Below, one piece after another: positions 24,899 through 34,738 of a DNA stretch of 64,000 nt. This stretch comes from Candidatus Latescibacterota bacterium (GTDB lineage: Bacteria > JAAXHH01). The stretch is taken from positions 1-64,000 of the forward strand of contig JAJEAN010000004.1 of assembly GCA_022822725.1 (NCBI GenBank), in the 5' to 3' direction. The translations under genes were made by a program, and so were the position numbers. The first letter of the stretch is position 1, and every line of letters begins with the position of its first letter. Under the pieces are notes generated by a model. It was not told where the DNA came from. It ran no database searches and worked only from the letters and a program-made list of their open reading frames with translations.

Positions 24899-25514
24899 TT
24901 CCGTCGCACCCGGCCGTACGGAGGCCAGGGGGTTCTGCCTGGTCCTTTCCGCGCCGTCGGGTACGGGTAAGACCACGATCGGCGAGTTGCTTACGGCCGG
25001 AGACTCGACCATCGTCCGGTCCGTATCCATGACGACCCGGGAGATGCGGCCGAACGAGCGGGACGGGATCGATTACCAGTTTGTCAGCGCGGAGGAATTC
25101 AAGGAGAAAATACGCCGGGGCGTCTTTCTCGAATGGGCGGAGGTTTATGACGGCGTGCTGTACGGCACCCCCCGGAACTCCGTCGAGCGCATCATCCGGG
25201 CCGGCGGAGTGGCCCTGCTGGTCATCGACGTCCAGGGCGGACGGGCCGTCAAGGCCATATTCCCGGAAGCCGTTCTCGTCTTCCTGATTCCGCCTTCCCT
25301 GGACAGCCTGTCGCGGCGGCTACATCAACGCGGCCTGGAAACGGACGATCAGATCCGCAAGCGACTGGACAAGGCGCGCACCGAGATGAAGTACCTGCCC
25401 GCGTATGACTACGGGGTCGATAATGAAGAAGGCAAGCAGCAGTCAACCGTAGACGCCATTCGAGGGATCATAACAGCCGAACGGCGCCGCATCAGCCGAT
25501 GGGAGCAGCCATGA
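24891..25514 (+). CDS. gmk: Guanylate kinase
   Basis: This enzyme phosphorylates GMP to GDP with ATP. The 207-residue protein has the P-loop SAPSGTGKTT, the GMP-binding region SMTTREMRPNERDGIDYQFVS, and EVYDGVLYGTP. It starts with TTG at 24891, overlapping the end of yicC by 8 bp, and overlaps the rpoZ start by 4 bp. The N-terminal ten residues are a non-conserved extension. Confidence 0.96.
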   Translation: MSDSVAPGRTEARGFCLVLSAPSGTGKTTIGELLTAGDSTIVRSVSMTTREMRPNERDGIDYQFVSAEEFKEKIRRGVFLEWAEVYDGVLYGTPRNSVERIIRAGGVALLVIDVQGGRAVKAIFPEAVLVFLIPPSLDSLSRRLHQRGLETDDQIRKRLDKARTEMKYLPAYDYGVDNEEGKQQSTVDAIRGIITAERRRISRWEQP

Positions 25515-25753
25515 ACACAACCAAATCTACACAGTACATTTCCCAGGAGCGCATGAGGGATGTCGCCGAGAACATCTACGAGGCCGTCATGGTTACGGCC
25601 ATGGAGGCACGAAGAATCAACCTCCATAACAAGATGCTGGGCACGCAGGACGACCGCGCCGAGAAAGTGACGACCCAGGCGCTGGACCGGTTGCTCGGTG
25701 ACGAGTTGAACTACGACTACCAGCCGGCCGAGGAAGACGAGGCTGTGGAGTAA
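25511..25753 (+). CDS. rpoZ: RNA polymerase omega subunit
   Basis: Omega helps assemble RNA polymerase by holding the beta-prime subunit. The 80-residue protein has the conserved helix ARRINLHNK and the segment [20 protein letters not shown] chose ATG 25511 because it overlaps the gmk stop (ATGA). The acidic tail EEDEAVE is typical. It lies between gmk and coaBC, the usual position. Confidence 0.92.
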   Translation: MNTTKSTQYISQERMRDVAENIYEAVMVTAMEARRINLHNKMLGTQDDRAEKVTTQALDRLLGDELNYDYQPAEEDEAVE

Positions 25754-25767
25754 GGCGGGGGTTCCCG

Positions 25768-26985
25768 ATGTCCAGGTTGAAAGGACGCCGGATCGTCATC
25801 GGAGTGACGGGCAGCATTTCGGCCTACAAGGCGGCCGAAGTTGTCCGCGGACTCGTCCGGGAACAGGCGGACGTCCGGGTGGTGATGACCCGTGAAGCCA
25901 GCGCCTTCGTCGGCGCGGTAACGTTCAGCGCGCTGACCGGGCATCCCGTGGCCGTCGAGCAGTTTCACGATGCCGGGATGGCCGGCGAAGAACACGTCGA
26001 CCTTGCGGTCTGGGCCGATACAGTGGCCATAGCGCCCGCCACGGCCAATATCATCGGCAAGATGGCGAACGGTCTGGGCGACGATCTGCTCTCCACCGTG
26101 ATGCTGGCCTGCGAAGCGCCCTGCTGCCTGGCGCCGGCCATGAACTTCCGCATGTGGAGAAACGAGGCCGTCCAGTCGAATCTCGACCGCCTCAGGAGCC
26201 GGGGGGTTCACGTCATCGAACCGGAATTCGGTCTTCTGGCCAACGGCGAAGAGGGGGACGGAAGGCTCGCGGCGCCGGACCATATCGTGGAAGCGGTCGC
26301 CATCCTTGCCGACCCTGACCACGACCTTGCCGGATGCAACGTGCTGGTGAGCGCCGGCCCCACGGCGGAGGACATCGATCCCGTCCGGTGCGTTACGAAC
26401 CGCTCCAGCGGAAAGATGGGTTTCGCCCTCGCAAGGGCCGCGACCCGTCGCGGCGCGTCGGTCACACTCGTAGCGGGACCAACGGACCTCCAGGATCCTT
26501 ACGGGATCGCCGTGGAACACGTCCGGACCGCCGGTGAAATGCGCGAAGCCGTCCTGGGCAACCGCGAAGGGCAGCATGCCGTGATCATGGCGGCGGCCGT
26601 GGCGGATTACCGGCCGGATGTGCAGGCCGCCCTGAAAATGAAGAAGACGAAGGAACGCCTTACACTGGAAATGACGCGGACCACCGATATCCTCGCGGAA
26701 TTGGCCGCCGACCGGCCGCCCGTGCTGATCGGTTTTGCCGCAGAGACCCACGACGGTCTCGACTACGCGCGCCGGAAACTGGTGGAAAAGGACCTGGACC
26801 TGGTAGTCTACAACGACGTCACCGCCGAAGGCGCCGGGTTCGAGACGGATACGAACATCGTCACCCTGATACGCCGCGACGGCCGTGAGGAATCCCTGCC
26901 CCTGCAATCCAAGTCCGGCGTGGCGGACCGCGTCATGGACGAAGTTGCCGGCCTGCTGAGAAACCGGGAAGTCGTTCCCGCATGA
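25768..26985 (+). CDS. coaBC: Bifunctional phosphopantothenoylcysteine decarboxylase / phosphopantothenate-cysteine ligase
   Basis: This protein catalyses two steps of coenzyme A synthesis. The N-terminal FMN-dependent decarboxylase (about 1-185) has [27 protein letters not shown] and PAMNFRMW. The C-terminal CTP-dependent ligase (about 190-405) has [33 protein letters not shown] and [12 protein letters not shown]. At 405 residues it is full length. It overlaps the following uracil-DNA glycosylase gene by 4 bp. Confidence 0.97.
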   Translation: MSRLKGRRIVIGVTGSISAYKAAEVVRGLVREQADVRVVMTREASAFVGAVTFSALTGHPVAVEQFHDAGMAGEEHVDLAVWADTVAIAPATANIIGKMANGLGDDLLSTVMLACEAPCCLAPAMNFRMWRNEAVQSNLDRLRSRGVHVIEPEFGLLANGEEGDGRLAAPDHIVEAVAILADPDHDLAGCNVLVSAGPTAEDIDPVRCVTNRSSGKMGFALARAATRRGASVTLVAGPTDLQDPYGIAVEHVRTAGEMREAVLGNREGQHAVIMAAAVADYRPDVQAALKMKKTKERLTLEMTRTTDILAELAADRPPVLIGFAAETHDGLDYARRKLVEKDLDLVVYNDVTAEGAGFETDTNIVTLIRRDGREESLPLQSKSGVADRVMDEVAGLLRNREVVPA

Positions 26986-28019
26986 ACACCCAAGTGTCGT
27001 TGTCCGACCTGATACGCCAGACCGTCCAGGCCGTGCTGCAGGAAGAAGAACAGGGCCTCGAATCGCTCTACCTGCCGGAAGGCCTGGACGGGACGCTTCC
27101 GCTGCCGGTACGGATGCGGTCAGCACGGTCCGAACAGCCCGGCCAACCTGCCCGACCGAGCCAACCTGCCCGACCGAGCCAACCCGGCGATACCAGCCAA
27201 CCCGGCGGGACCAGCCAACCTGCCGGACCCGGCGTGGCGGCCCCTGCGGCCAGGATGAACCAGGCGGCAGGGGCGGCCCAGGCGGCCAGGATGAACCAGG
27301 CGGCAGGGGCGGCCCAGGTGGACCAGGCGGCCAGCGCGGCCCAGGCGACCCAGGCGGCCGATGCGGCCCAGGCAGCCGATGCGGACCAGGCGGCCCAGGC
27401 GGCCGATGCGGACCAGGCGACCCAGGCAACGTCTCTCGAGGCCCTGTATGCGAAATACCATCGCTGCACGGCCTGCGCACTGGGATTCAAGCGGAAGCAC
27501 TTCGTATTCGGTTCCGGGAACGAGCACGCCGACGTGATGTTCGTGGGCGAAGCGCCCGGCGCCCAGGAAGACGAACAGGGCCAGCCCTTCGTGGGCCAGG
27601 CCGGAAAACTGCTGACCCGCATCCTGAACGCCATCGATTTCACCCGGGACGAGGTATACATCACCAACATCCTGAAGTGCCGGCCGCCGAACAACCGCGA
27701 CCCGATGCCCGAAGAGATCGACGCGTGCGACGCCATCCTGAAGGAGCAGATCCGGCTCATCCGGCCCCGGTTGATCTGCGCCCTCGGCCGCGTCGCGGCC
27801 CAGGCCCTGCTCGGGAAGAACGGTTCGATTCGATCGCTGCGGGGCAGGTTCCACGACTATCACGGCATCAAACTGCTGGTGACGTACCACCCCTCCGGTC
27901 TGCTGCGCAACGCGGCCTACAAGCGGCCGACCTGGGAAGACGTGCAGCTGTTGCGCAAGGAATACGACCGCATCGTGCAATCCGATGCGCAGGCGACCCC
28001 GGGAACTGAGGTCTCATGA
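26982..28019 (+). CDS. udg: Uracil-DNA glycosylase, family 4 (Fe-S type), with repeat-rich N-terminal linker
   Basis: This enzyme removes uracil from DNA in base-excision repair. The catalytic part (about residue 150 to the end) has CTACALG and the following cysteines of an Fe-S cluster, the active-site motif [33 protein letters not shown] and TYHPSGLLR. Between a short N-terminal helix (about 1-30) and this core lie roughly 100 residues of Pro/Gln/Ala-rich repeats, including two copies of a 12-residue unit starting [11 protein letters not shown]. Family 4 enzymes often have an N-terminal extension, but this one is strongly expanded. It overlaps coaBC and dnaB by 4 bp. Confidence 0.94.
   Translation: MNTQVSLSDLIRQTVQAVLQEEEQGLESLYLPEGLDGTLPLPVRMRSARSEQPGQPARPSQPARPSQPGDTSQPGGTSQPAGPGVAAPAARMNQAAGAAQAARMNQAAGAAQVDQAASAAQATQAADAAQAADADQAAQAADADQATQATSLEALYAKYHRCTACALGFKRKHFVFGSGNEHADVMFVGEAPGAQEDEQGQPFVGQAGKLLTRILNAIDFTRDEVYITNILKCRPPNNRDPMPEEIDACDAILKEQIRLIRPRLICALGRVAAQALLGKNGSIRSLRGRFHDYHGIKLLVTYHPSGLLRNAAYKRPTWEDVQLLRKEYDRIVQSDAQATPGTEVS
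27133..27432. repeat. In-frame Q/A/P-coding repeats inside the UDG gene
   Basis: The 300-bp stretch contains several nested units: 15-18 bp copies around CCAACCTGCCCGACCGAG, a 36-bp unit near 27246-27317 repeated twice, and shorter GCGGCCCAGGCG copies to about 27430. All are multiples of three, so the frame is kept while the linker grows. Confidence 0.88.
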
Positions 28020-29377
28020 ACAGCCAGAGCGACGGGGCGGAACGACTTCCGCCGCAGGCCGTGGAAGCGGAAGCGGCTGTCCTGGGCGCCATGCTGCTGG
28101 AGCAGGACGCCATATCGATCGCCCTCGAGATCCTCGACGATACCGCGTTCTACCGTGATGCGCACCGCAAGATCTTCAGCGCCATCATTGCCCTGTACGA
28201 CCGGAACGAACCCACCGACGTGATCACCCTGAGCGAAGAACTGGAAAAGCGCAACGAACTGCCCGCCGCGGGCGGATCCTTCTACCTGGTCGGCCTGACG
28301 GAAGGCGTTTCGACCGCGGCCAACGTGGAATACCACGCCCGGATCGTGCTCGAGAAGTCCCAGGGGCGCAAGCTGATCAACGTGGCGACCCAGATCGCCT
28401 CCAGGGCGTATGAATCATCGGAAAACACCGCGGAACTGCTGGACGACGCCGAGCGGATGGTGTTCTCCCTGTCCCAGCACGACGCGCGCCGCGGGTTCAC
28501 CCAGCTCAATCCCATTCTGCACGACACCTTCGAGAACATTGAAAAGCTGCATGAGCAGGACTCCACCGTGACCGGCATACCCACGGGTTTTACCCGGCTG
28601 GACGAGATGACCGCCGGTTTCCAGCGCGGGGACCTGGTCATCATCGCGGCCCGGCCGGCCATGGGGAAGACGGCCCTCTGCCTGAACATCATCCGCCACG
28701 TGGCGGTGGAGGCCCAGGTGGGCGTCGGCCTGTTCAGCCTCGAAATGACCAGCCACCAGCTTGCCCAGCGGATGTTGTGCAGCGAAGCACGGGTGGATTC
28801 CCACCTGATGCGCACCGGCCGGCTGCCGGGAGACGCGTGGTCGAACCTGAGCATCGCGGTGGGAGCCCTCGCCACCGCGCCGGTATACATCGACGAGACC
28901 CCGGCGTTGTCGGTCACCGAAATGCGTTCCCGGGCGCGCAGACTGATGTCCGAGCATGACGACATCGGCATGCTGGCCGTCGACTATATGCAGCTCATGC
29001 GGGGGCCGAGCGACGCGGAGAACAGGCAACAGGAGATCTCCGCCATCTCCCGGAACCTGAAAGCCCTGGCCAAGGAACTGAACGTCCCGATCATGGCGCT
29101 GTCGCAGCTTTCCAGGGCGGTGGAGACCCGCGGCGGGGACGGCCGGCCCCAGCTGTCGGACTTGAGGGAATCGGGCGCGATCGAACAGGATGCCGACGTG
29201 GTGCTGTTCATCTACCGGCCCGTCCGTTACGCAGAAGGCGAGGAACAGGAGCAGAACCAGGCGGAAATCATCATCGGCAAGCAGCGCAACGGTCCCGTAG
29301 GTACGGTGGACCTGATCTTCGTGGACCGTTTCGCCCGTTTCGAAAACCCGGATTTCTATCACGAAGACCCGGGCTGA
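28016..29377 (+). CDS. dnaB: Replicative DNA helicase
   Basis: DnaB unwinds DNA at the replication fork as a hexamer. The 453-residue protein has the N-terminal DnaB domain (QAVEAEAAVLGAMLLEQDA), the linker, and the RecA-like core with Walker A ARPAMGKTAL, the Walker B region MLAVDYMQLM, and ALSQLSRAVETRGGDGRPQLSDLRESG. No intein is present. It overlaps the UDG gene by 4 bp. Confidence 0.97.
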   Translation: MNSQSDGAERLPPQAVEAEAAVLGAMLLEQDAISIALEILDDTAFYRDAHRKIFSAIIALYDRNEPTDVITLSEELEKRNELPAAGGSFYLVGLTEGVSTAANVEYHARIVLEKSQGRKLINVATQIASRAYESSENTAELLDDAERMVFSLSQHDARRGFTQLNPILHDTFENIEKLHEQDSTVTGIPTGFTRLDEMTAGFQRGDLVIIAARPAMGKTALCLNIIRHVAVEAQVGVGLFSLEMTSHQLAQRMLCSEARVDSHLMRTGRLPGDAWSNLSIAVGALATAPVYIDETPALSVTEMRSRARRLMSEHDDIGMLAVDYMQLMRGPSDAENRQQEISAISRNLKALAKELNVPIMALSQLSRAVETRGGDGRPQLSDLRESGAIEQDADVVLFIYRPVRYAEGEEQEQNQAEIIIGKQRNGPVGTVDLIFVDRFARFENPDFYHEDPG

Positions 29378-29410
29378 CCGTTCTTTCCGCGTTACATTCT
29401 CTATCAGCTT

Positions 29411-30157
29411 ATGATCGAAATCATACACCTGAGCAAAGCCTTCGGAAAACCGGTGCTGAAGGACGTCAACCTGACCATCGAGTCCGGGGAGACCATGGTC
29501 ATCATCGGCCGGAGCGGATGCGGCAAGAGCGTGCTGCTCAAGCACATCACGGGGCTGCTGCATCCGGACGGCGGTTCGCTGATGGTGGACGGCAGGGACG
29601 TGACCAGGCTGTACGGAAGGAAGCTGGACGAAATCCGGAAGCGGTTCGGCTTCCTGTTCCAGGGCGGCGCCCTCTTCGATTCCATGACCGTGGGCGAGAA
29701 CGTGGGTATCGGCCTGAAGATACACACCGACCGGACCGAGGCGGAAATCACCGAGCGGATCCGGACCTGCCTCCAGATGGTCGGCCTGTCCGACGTGGAG
29801 GAACAGAAGCCGGCGGAGCTGTCGGGCGGCATGCGCAAGAGAGTGGGACTCGCCAGGGCGATCGCCATGAATCCGGAGTATATTCTCTACGACGAGCCCA
29901 CCACCGGCCTGGATCCCATCATGGCGGACATCATCAACGACCTGATCCTGGACATGAACCAGCGGCTGTCGGTGACGGCGATCGCGGTGACCCACGACAT
30001 GATCAGCGCGTACAAGATCGCGGACCGCATCGCCATGCTTCACGACGGGGTGATTCACATGGTGGGGACGCCGGACGAGATCCGGAACGCCGACGACGCA
30101 CTGGTGCAACAATTCATCCTGGGCCGCGGCGAAGGCCCCATCAAATCGCTGGAATAG
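29411..30157 (+). CDS. ABC transporter ATPase, MlaF-like
   Basis: The 248-residue ATPase has Walker A GRSGCGKS, the signature LSGGMRKRVGLARA, Walker B ILYDEPTTGLDP and the H-loop VTHDM. The sequence LFQGGALFDSMTVGENV and the GGMRKR form of the signature match the MlaF/Mkl family, which powers phospholipid transport between inner and outer membranes together with an MlaE permease and an MlaD-type MCE protein. Neither partner is encoded nearby, so it is an orphan here. It is placed between dnaB and tgt with small gaps, so it may be co-transcribed with them. Confidence 0.88.
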   Translation: MIEIIHLSKAFGKPVLKDVNLTIESGETMVIIGRSGCGKSVLLKHITGLLHPDGGSLMVDGRDVTRLYGRKLDEIRKRFGFLFQGGALFDSMTVGENVGIGLKIHTDRTEAEITERIRTCLQMVGLSDVEEQKPAELSGGMRKRVGLARAIAMNPEYILYDEPTTGLDPIMADIINDLILDMNQRLSVTAIAVTHDMISAYKIADRIAMLHDGVIHMVGTPDEIRNADDALVQQFILGRGEGPIKSLE

Positions 30158-30196
30158 TCATGGACCACTCGACAGGAGGAGCGCGGGTCTCGCGGT

Positions 30197-31354
30197 ATGG
30201 CATCGCTGGCCTTTGACCTGCTCGCCCGGGACCCGGCTTCCAACGCACGGGCCGGCCGCATGAAGACCCCCCACGGCGAAATCCGCACGCCGGTGTTCAT
30301 GCCCGTGGGGACCCAGGCGACGGTGAAGACGCTGACGCCGGAGGAACTCGAAACCGCCGGCGCGCAGATCATACTCGGCAACACCTACCACCTGTTTCTC
30401 CGGCCCGGGCATGAACTGATCCGGGAGATGGGCGGGCTGCACGGCTTCATGAACTGGCGGCGGCCCCTGTTGACGGACAGCGGGGGCTACCAGGTGTTCA
30501 GCCTGTCGGACCTCAAGTCCATCCAGGAAGAGGGGGTGACCTTCCAGTCGCATATCGACGGCTCGCGGCACCTGTTCACGCCGGAGTCCGTCATGGAAAT
30601 CGAGACCGCGCTGGGCGCCGACATCATCGCGCCCCTCGACGAGTGCCCGCCCTATCCCTGCGACTACGGTTATGCGAAGGATTCCGCCGCCCTGACGCTG
30701 CGATGGGCCGAGCGTTCCCGGAAGCGTTTCGACGAACTGGAGGGAGAAAGGGCGCATCCCCAGGCGCTGTTCGGCATCGTGCAGGGAAGCGTATATGAAT
30801 CACTCCGGGTCGACTGCGCGCGGTCGCTGGTCGACCGCGGATTCGACGCCTACGCCATCGGGGGGATGTCGATCGGGGAGCCGAAAGCGGCCATGGCGGA
30901 CCTGATCGACGCCACCGTCGAACACCTGCCGGAAGACCTGCCCCGTTACCTGATGGGCGCGGGGACGCCGGAAGACCTGGTCGACGCCGTGGGACGGGGC
31001 ATCGACATGTTCGACTGCGTCATTCCCACCCGCGAGGGCCGGAACGGCGCGCTGTATACACGCTCCGGCCGCATCAATATATACAACGCCCGATTCAGGG
31101 CCGACGCCGGACCGATCGATGCATCCTGTTCCTGTTACGCCTGCCGGAATTTCAGCCGGTCGTACATCCGGCACCTTTACCGCGCGGGAGAAATACTGGG
31201 TCCGAGAATGGGGACCCTGCACAACATCCACTTCTACGTCGGACTGGTCTCCGAGATGAGAGAAGCCATCCGGGAAGGCCGTTTCGGCGCGTGGAGCAGG
31301 TCGTTTCTGAACGCGTATCGCAGTGAGACCGCAAGAAAGGAGCTTGCCCAGTGA
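30197..31354 (+). CDS. tgt: Queuine/preQ1 tRNA-guanine transglycosylase
   Basis: Tgt exchanges guanine-34 for preQ1 in tRNAs with GUN anticodons during queuosine synthesis. The 385-residue protein has MPVGTQATVKTLTPEEL, TDSGGYQVFSLS with a catalytic Asp, SIGEPK, and the zinc motif CSCYACRNFSRSYIRHL. The pattern tgt-yajC is conserved in many bacteria. A PTPS/QueD-type protein and folE, which make the earlier pterin-like intermediates, are encoded at 61281-62662. Confidence 0.97.
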   Translation: MASLAFDLLARDPASNARAGRMKTPHGEIRTPVFMPVGTQATVKTLTPEELETAGAQIILGNTYHLFLRPGHELIREMGGLHGFMNWRRPLLTDSGGYQVFSLSDLKSIQEEGVTFQSHIDGSRHLFTPESVMEIETALGADIIAPLDECPPYPCDYGYAKDSAALTLRWAERSRKRFDELEGERAHPQALFGIVQGSVYESLRVDCARSLVDRGFDAYAIGGMSIGEPKAAMADLIDATVEHLPEDLPRYLMGAGTPEDLVDAVGRGIDMFDCVIPTREGRNGALYTRSGRINIYNARFRADAGPIDASCSCYACRNFSRSYIRHLYRAGEILGPRMGTLHNIHFYVGLVSEMREAIREGRFGAWSRSFLNAYRSETARKELAQ

Positions 31355-31686
31355 TTCAAGATGCTTATGCCATGGGGCCCGGTGGCGGCGGAGACGCTTC
31401 CGGACCGGGTTTCCTGATCTCCATGATCCCCATCCTGTTGATGTTCGCCATCATCTATCTGCTATTGATCCGTCCCCAGCAGAAGCGCCAGCGGGAACAC
31501 CAGGCCATGCTGGACGACCTGCAGAACGGGGACAAGGTGGTGACGCAGGGCGGGATCATCGGAGTCATTACCGGTCTGAAGGCGGATGTGGTCACGGTGC
31601 GCATCGCGGACGACGTCCGGATCGACCTGCAACGCAGCGCCATCTCCCGCCTGATCAGCAGCAAGAAGAGCGGCAAGGAAGAATAG
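31351..31686 (+). CDS. yajC: YajC, preprotein translocase accessory subunit
   Basis: YajC associates with the SecDF complex at the inner membrane. The 111-residue protein has one transmembrane helix (about 22-42, ISMIPILLMFAIIYLLLI) followed by RPQQKRQREHQ and the soluble segment NGDKVVTQGGIIGVI. It starts with a GTG overlapping the tgt stop. The secD and secF genes that often follow are not here. Confidence 0.95.
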   Translation: MIQDAYAMGPGGGGDASGPGFLISMIPILLMFAIIYLLLIRPQQKRQREHQAMLDDLQNGDKVVTQGGIIGVITGLKADVVTVRIADDVRIDLQRSAISRLISSKKSGKEE

Positions 31687-31709
31687 GAAAGGAAGCACAG
31701 GAATAAGCC

Positions 31710-32264
31710 ATGGCGGTCAGACCCATACGTATATACGGCGATCCGGTACTCCGGGAGAAGTCCCGCCCGGTGGGGGATGCGGCCGAGGCGCTGCGTCTCC
31801 TCGCCGAGGATCTGGTCGACACCATGTTCGACGCGGAGGGCGTCGGGCTCGCGGCTCCCCAGGTCGGCGAACCCGTACGCATGTACGTGGTGAACCTCGG
31901 GGCGATCGCTCCCGAACTGTTTCTGGACCGCCGGGGGCCGTCCCTGGAGGGAGAACCGGAACACCTGGTGCTGGTGAACCCGCGCGTCGTCAAGCGGGAA
32001 GGCGCGCAGACGGGCGACGAGGGATGCCTTAGTTTTCCCGATCTTTATGAAAAGGTGACCCGGCCCGAGGTCGTGCGCGTCGAGGCGACGGACCTGGACG
32101 GGCGCCCCATCGAAATCGAGGGCAGCGGACTGCTTGCGCGGGTCCTCGACCACGAGTACGACCACCTGGAGGGCGTCCTGTTCATCGATCGCCTCAGCAA
32201 GCTTCGCCAGCAGTTTATCCGCGGCAAACTGAGGAAGCTCAAGGAGAGCGGTCAGGCGGACTGA
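31710..32264 (+). CDS. def: Peptide deformylase
   Basis: This metalloenzyme removes the formyl group from new proteins. The 184-residue protein has all three motifs: GVGLAAPQVG, EGCLSFPD and HEYDHLEGVLF. The middle part contains a slightly long loop (LGAIAPELFLDRRGPSLEGE). It is followed after 1 bp by fmt, which adds the formyl group to initiator tRNA, and then by rsmB, the standard def-fmt-rsmB order. Confidence 0.97.
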   Translation: MAVRPIRIYGDPVLREKSRPVGDAAEALRLLAEDLVDTMFDAEGVGLAAPQVGEPVRMYVVNLGAIAPELFLDRRGPSLEGEPEHLVLVNPRVVKREGAQTGDEGCLSFPDLYEKVTRPEVVRVEATDLDGRPIEIEGSGLLARVLDHEYDHLEGVLFIDRLSKLRQQFIRGKLRKLKESGQAD

Positions 32265-32265
32265 T

Positions 32266-33207
<942 letters not shown>

Positions 33208-33338
33208 GACTCCGTCCGCGGCCGCGCACGGCCGGCAGGTTCGGTCCCGATGCCCTCCTACCACCGGCCTCCTCCGACCACCGGCGCGCACCGACCACAG
33301 GCGCGCACGGCCGGCAGACCCTTCACGGAACCCCGACC

Positions 33339-34721
33339 ATGGCCCGACCTCACAGTGCAACTCCCACCAAAACCGGGGCGAACGCGCCTTCGATGCGCGA
33401 GATCGCCCTGAACGCGCTGCATCGCGCGGAAGAGCGGGACGTGCCGCCGAGGGACGCCCTCGATGCCCAGTTCCGGCGGTACGGCTGCCCGGTCCGGGAC
33501 CGGGCATTCGCGACCGAACTGGTGTACGGCACCATCCGCTGGCGCCGCCGCCTGGACTGGATGCTCGGCCGGCTGTTGCGCGGCAAACCGGAGTCGCTGA
33601 CGCCGTGGATACGTCTGATCCTCCGCATGGGCCTGTACCAGTTGACGATGATGGACAAGGTGCCCGCCGCGGCCGCCACGCATGAATCCGTGCAGCTCGC
33701 CAAGCGCTACGGGCACGAGGGCACCGTCCGCCTGACCAACGCGGTCCTGAGATCGGCCGTCCGGCAGCGGGACCGGCTGTCGCGGCCCGCACGCGGTGGC
33801 GACCCCGTCGCGGATCTCGGCGTAACCCATTCCTATCCCGATTGGCTGGCGAAGCGGTGGATCGAGCGGTACGGCGAGGAAACCACCACCGACCTCATGG
33901 AGGCCGGGAACCGGCCGCCGCCCCTGTCGGTACGGGTCAACACGGCAAGGTCCGCGCCGCGTGATCTCGCCGCGTCGCTGTCGCCGCACGGCATCCAGGT
34001 GGAACCGGGGCGATGGCTTGATGATTTCCTGATCTTCCGGCACGCCGGCGACCTGCACGCGCTGGCCTCCCACGAGGAGGGCCTGTTCCAGGTACAGGAC
34101 GAAAGCGCGGGCCTCGCGGTGAGACTCCTCGGCCCGGAAGCGGGCGAGACCGTTGTCGATTTATGTTGCGCTCCGGGCGGAAAAACAACATATATTGCGC
34201 AAATTGTGGGCGCGGGTGGACGAGTGATCGCCTGCGACTTGTCACCGCATCGACTCCGCCGCGTGGAGGAACACCGGCGGCGATTGGGATTGGGTCAGGT
34301 GCGTCTTGTCGTCATGGACGGTCGGTCGCCCGGCCTGGATTTCAAAGCCGACCGGGTCCTGGTGGATGCACCCTGTTCCGGGCTTGGTACCATCGCGCGC
34401 CGGCCCGATCTGCGGTGGCGGAGAAAGGCGGAGGACATCGGCCGGCTCCAGGGCGAGCAACTGGCATTGCTGGAAAAAGGCGCGGCAATGGTGAAGCCGG
34501 GCGGCGTCCTGGTGTACAGCACGTGTACCATAGAGCCCGATGAGAACGAGGAAGTCGTGGCCGCGTTCCGCAGCAGGCATCCCGGTTTCAGGCCGGACAG
34601 CCCCGGCGGCTGGCCGGCGGAAATGGCAGAGGTCATGGCCGGCACGGGCCGGATCGCCACGCTGCCACCGGTACACGGAGTGGACGGGAGTTTCGCGGCG
34701 CGGCTGAGAAATACCGGCTGA
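33339..34721 (+). CDS. rsmB: 16S rRNA (cytosine-967-C5)-methyltransferase, RsmB/Sun family
   Basis: This enzyme methylates a cytosine in 16S rRNA. The 460-residue protein has an N-terminal NusB-like RNA-binding domain (about 20-155, with AFATELVYGTIRWRRRLD), then a SAM-dependent domain with CAPGGKTTYIAQ, DAPCSGLGTIARRPDLRW and the catalytic Cys in YSTCTIEPDENE. The 131-bp gap before it contains short GC-rich repeats (CGCGCACGGCCGGCAG occurs twice). It lies directly upstream of ffh. Confidence 0.95.
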   Translation: MARPHSATPTKTGANAPSMREIALNALHRAEERDVPPRDALDAQFRRYGCPVRDRAFATELVYGTIRWRRRLDWMLGRLLRGKPESLTPWIRLILRMGLYQLTMMDKVPAAAATHESVQLAKRYGHEGTVRLTNAVLRSAVRQRDRLSRPARGGDPVADLGVTHSYPDWLAKRWIERYGEETTTDLMEAGNRPPPLSVRVNTARSAPRDLAASLSPHGIQVEPGRWLDDFLIFRHAGDLHALASHEEGLFQVQDESAGLAVRLLGPEAGETVVDLCCAPGGKTTYIAQIVGAGGRVIACDLSPHRLRRVEEHRRRLGLGQVRLVVMDGRSPGLDFKADRVLVDAPCSGLGTIARRPDLRWRRKAEDIGRLQGEQLALLEKGAAMVKPGGVLVYSTCTIEPDENEEVVAAFRSRHPGFRPDSPGGWPAEMAEVMAGTGRIATLPPVHGVDGSFAARLRNTG

Positions 34722-34738
34722 CCGCATTGGAGCACATT

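Noticed and set aside
30160-30196. An earlier tgt start near the strong AGGAGG at about 30173
   Set aside because: The ATG at 30160 is out of frame with tgt, and the conserved protein begins at 30197.
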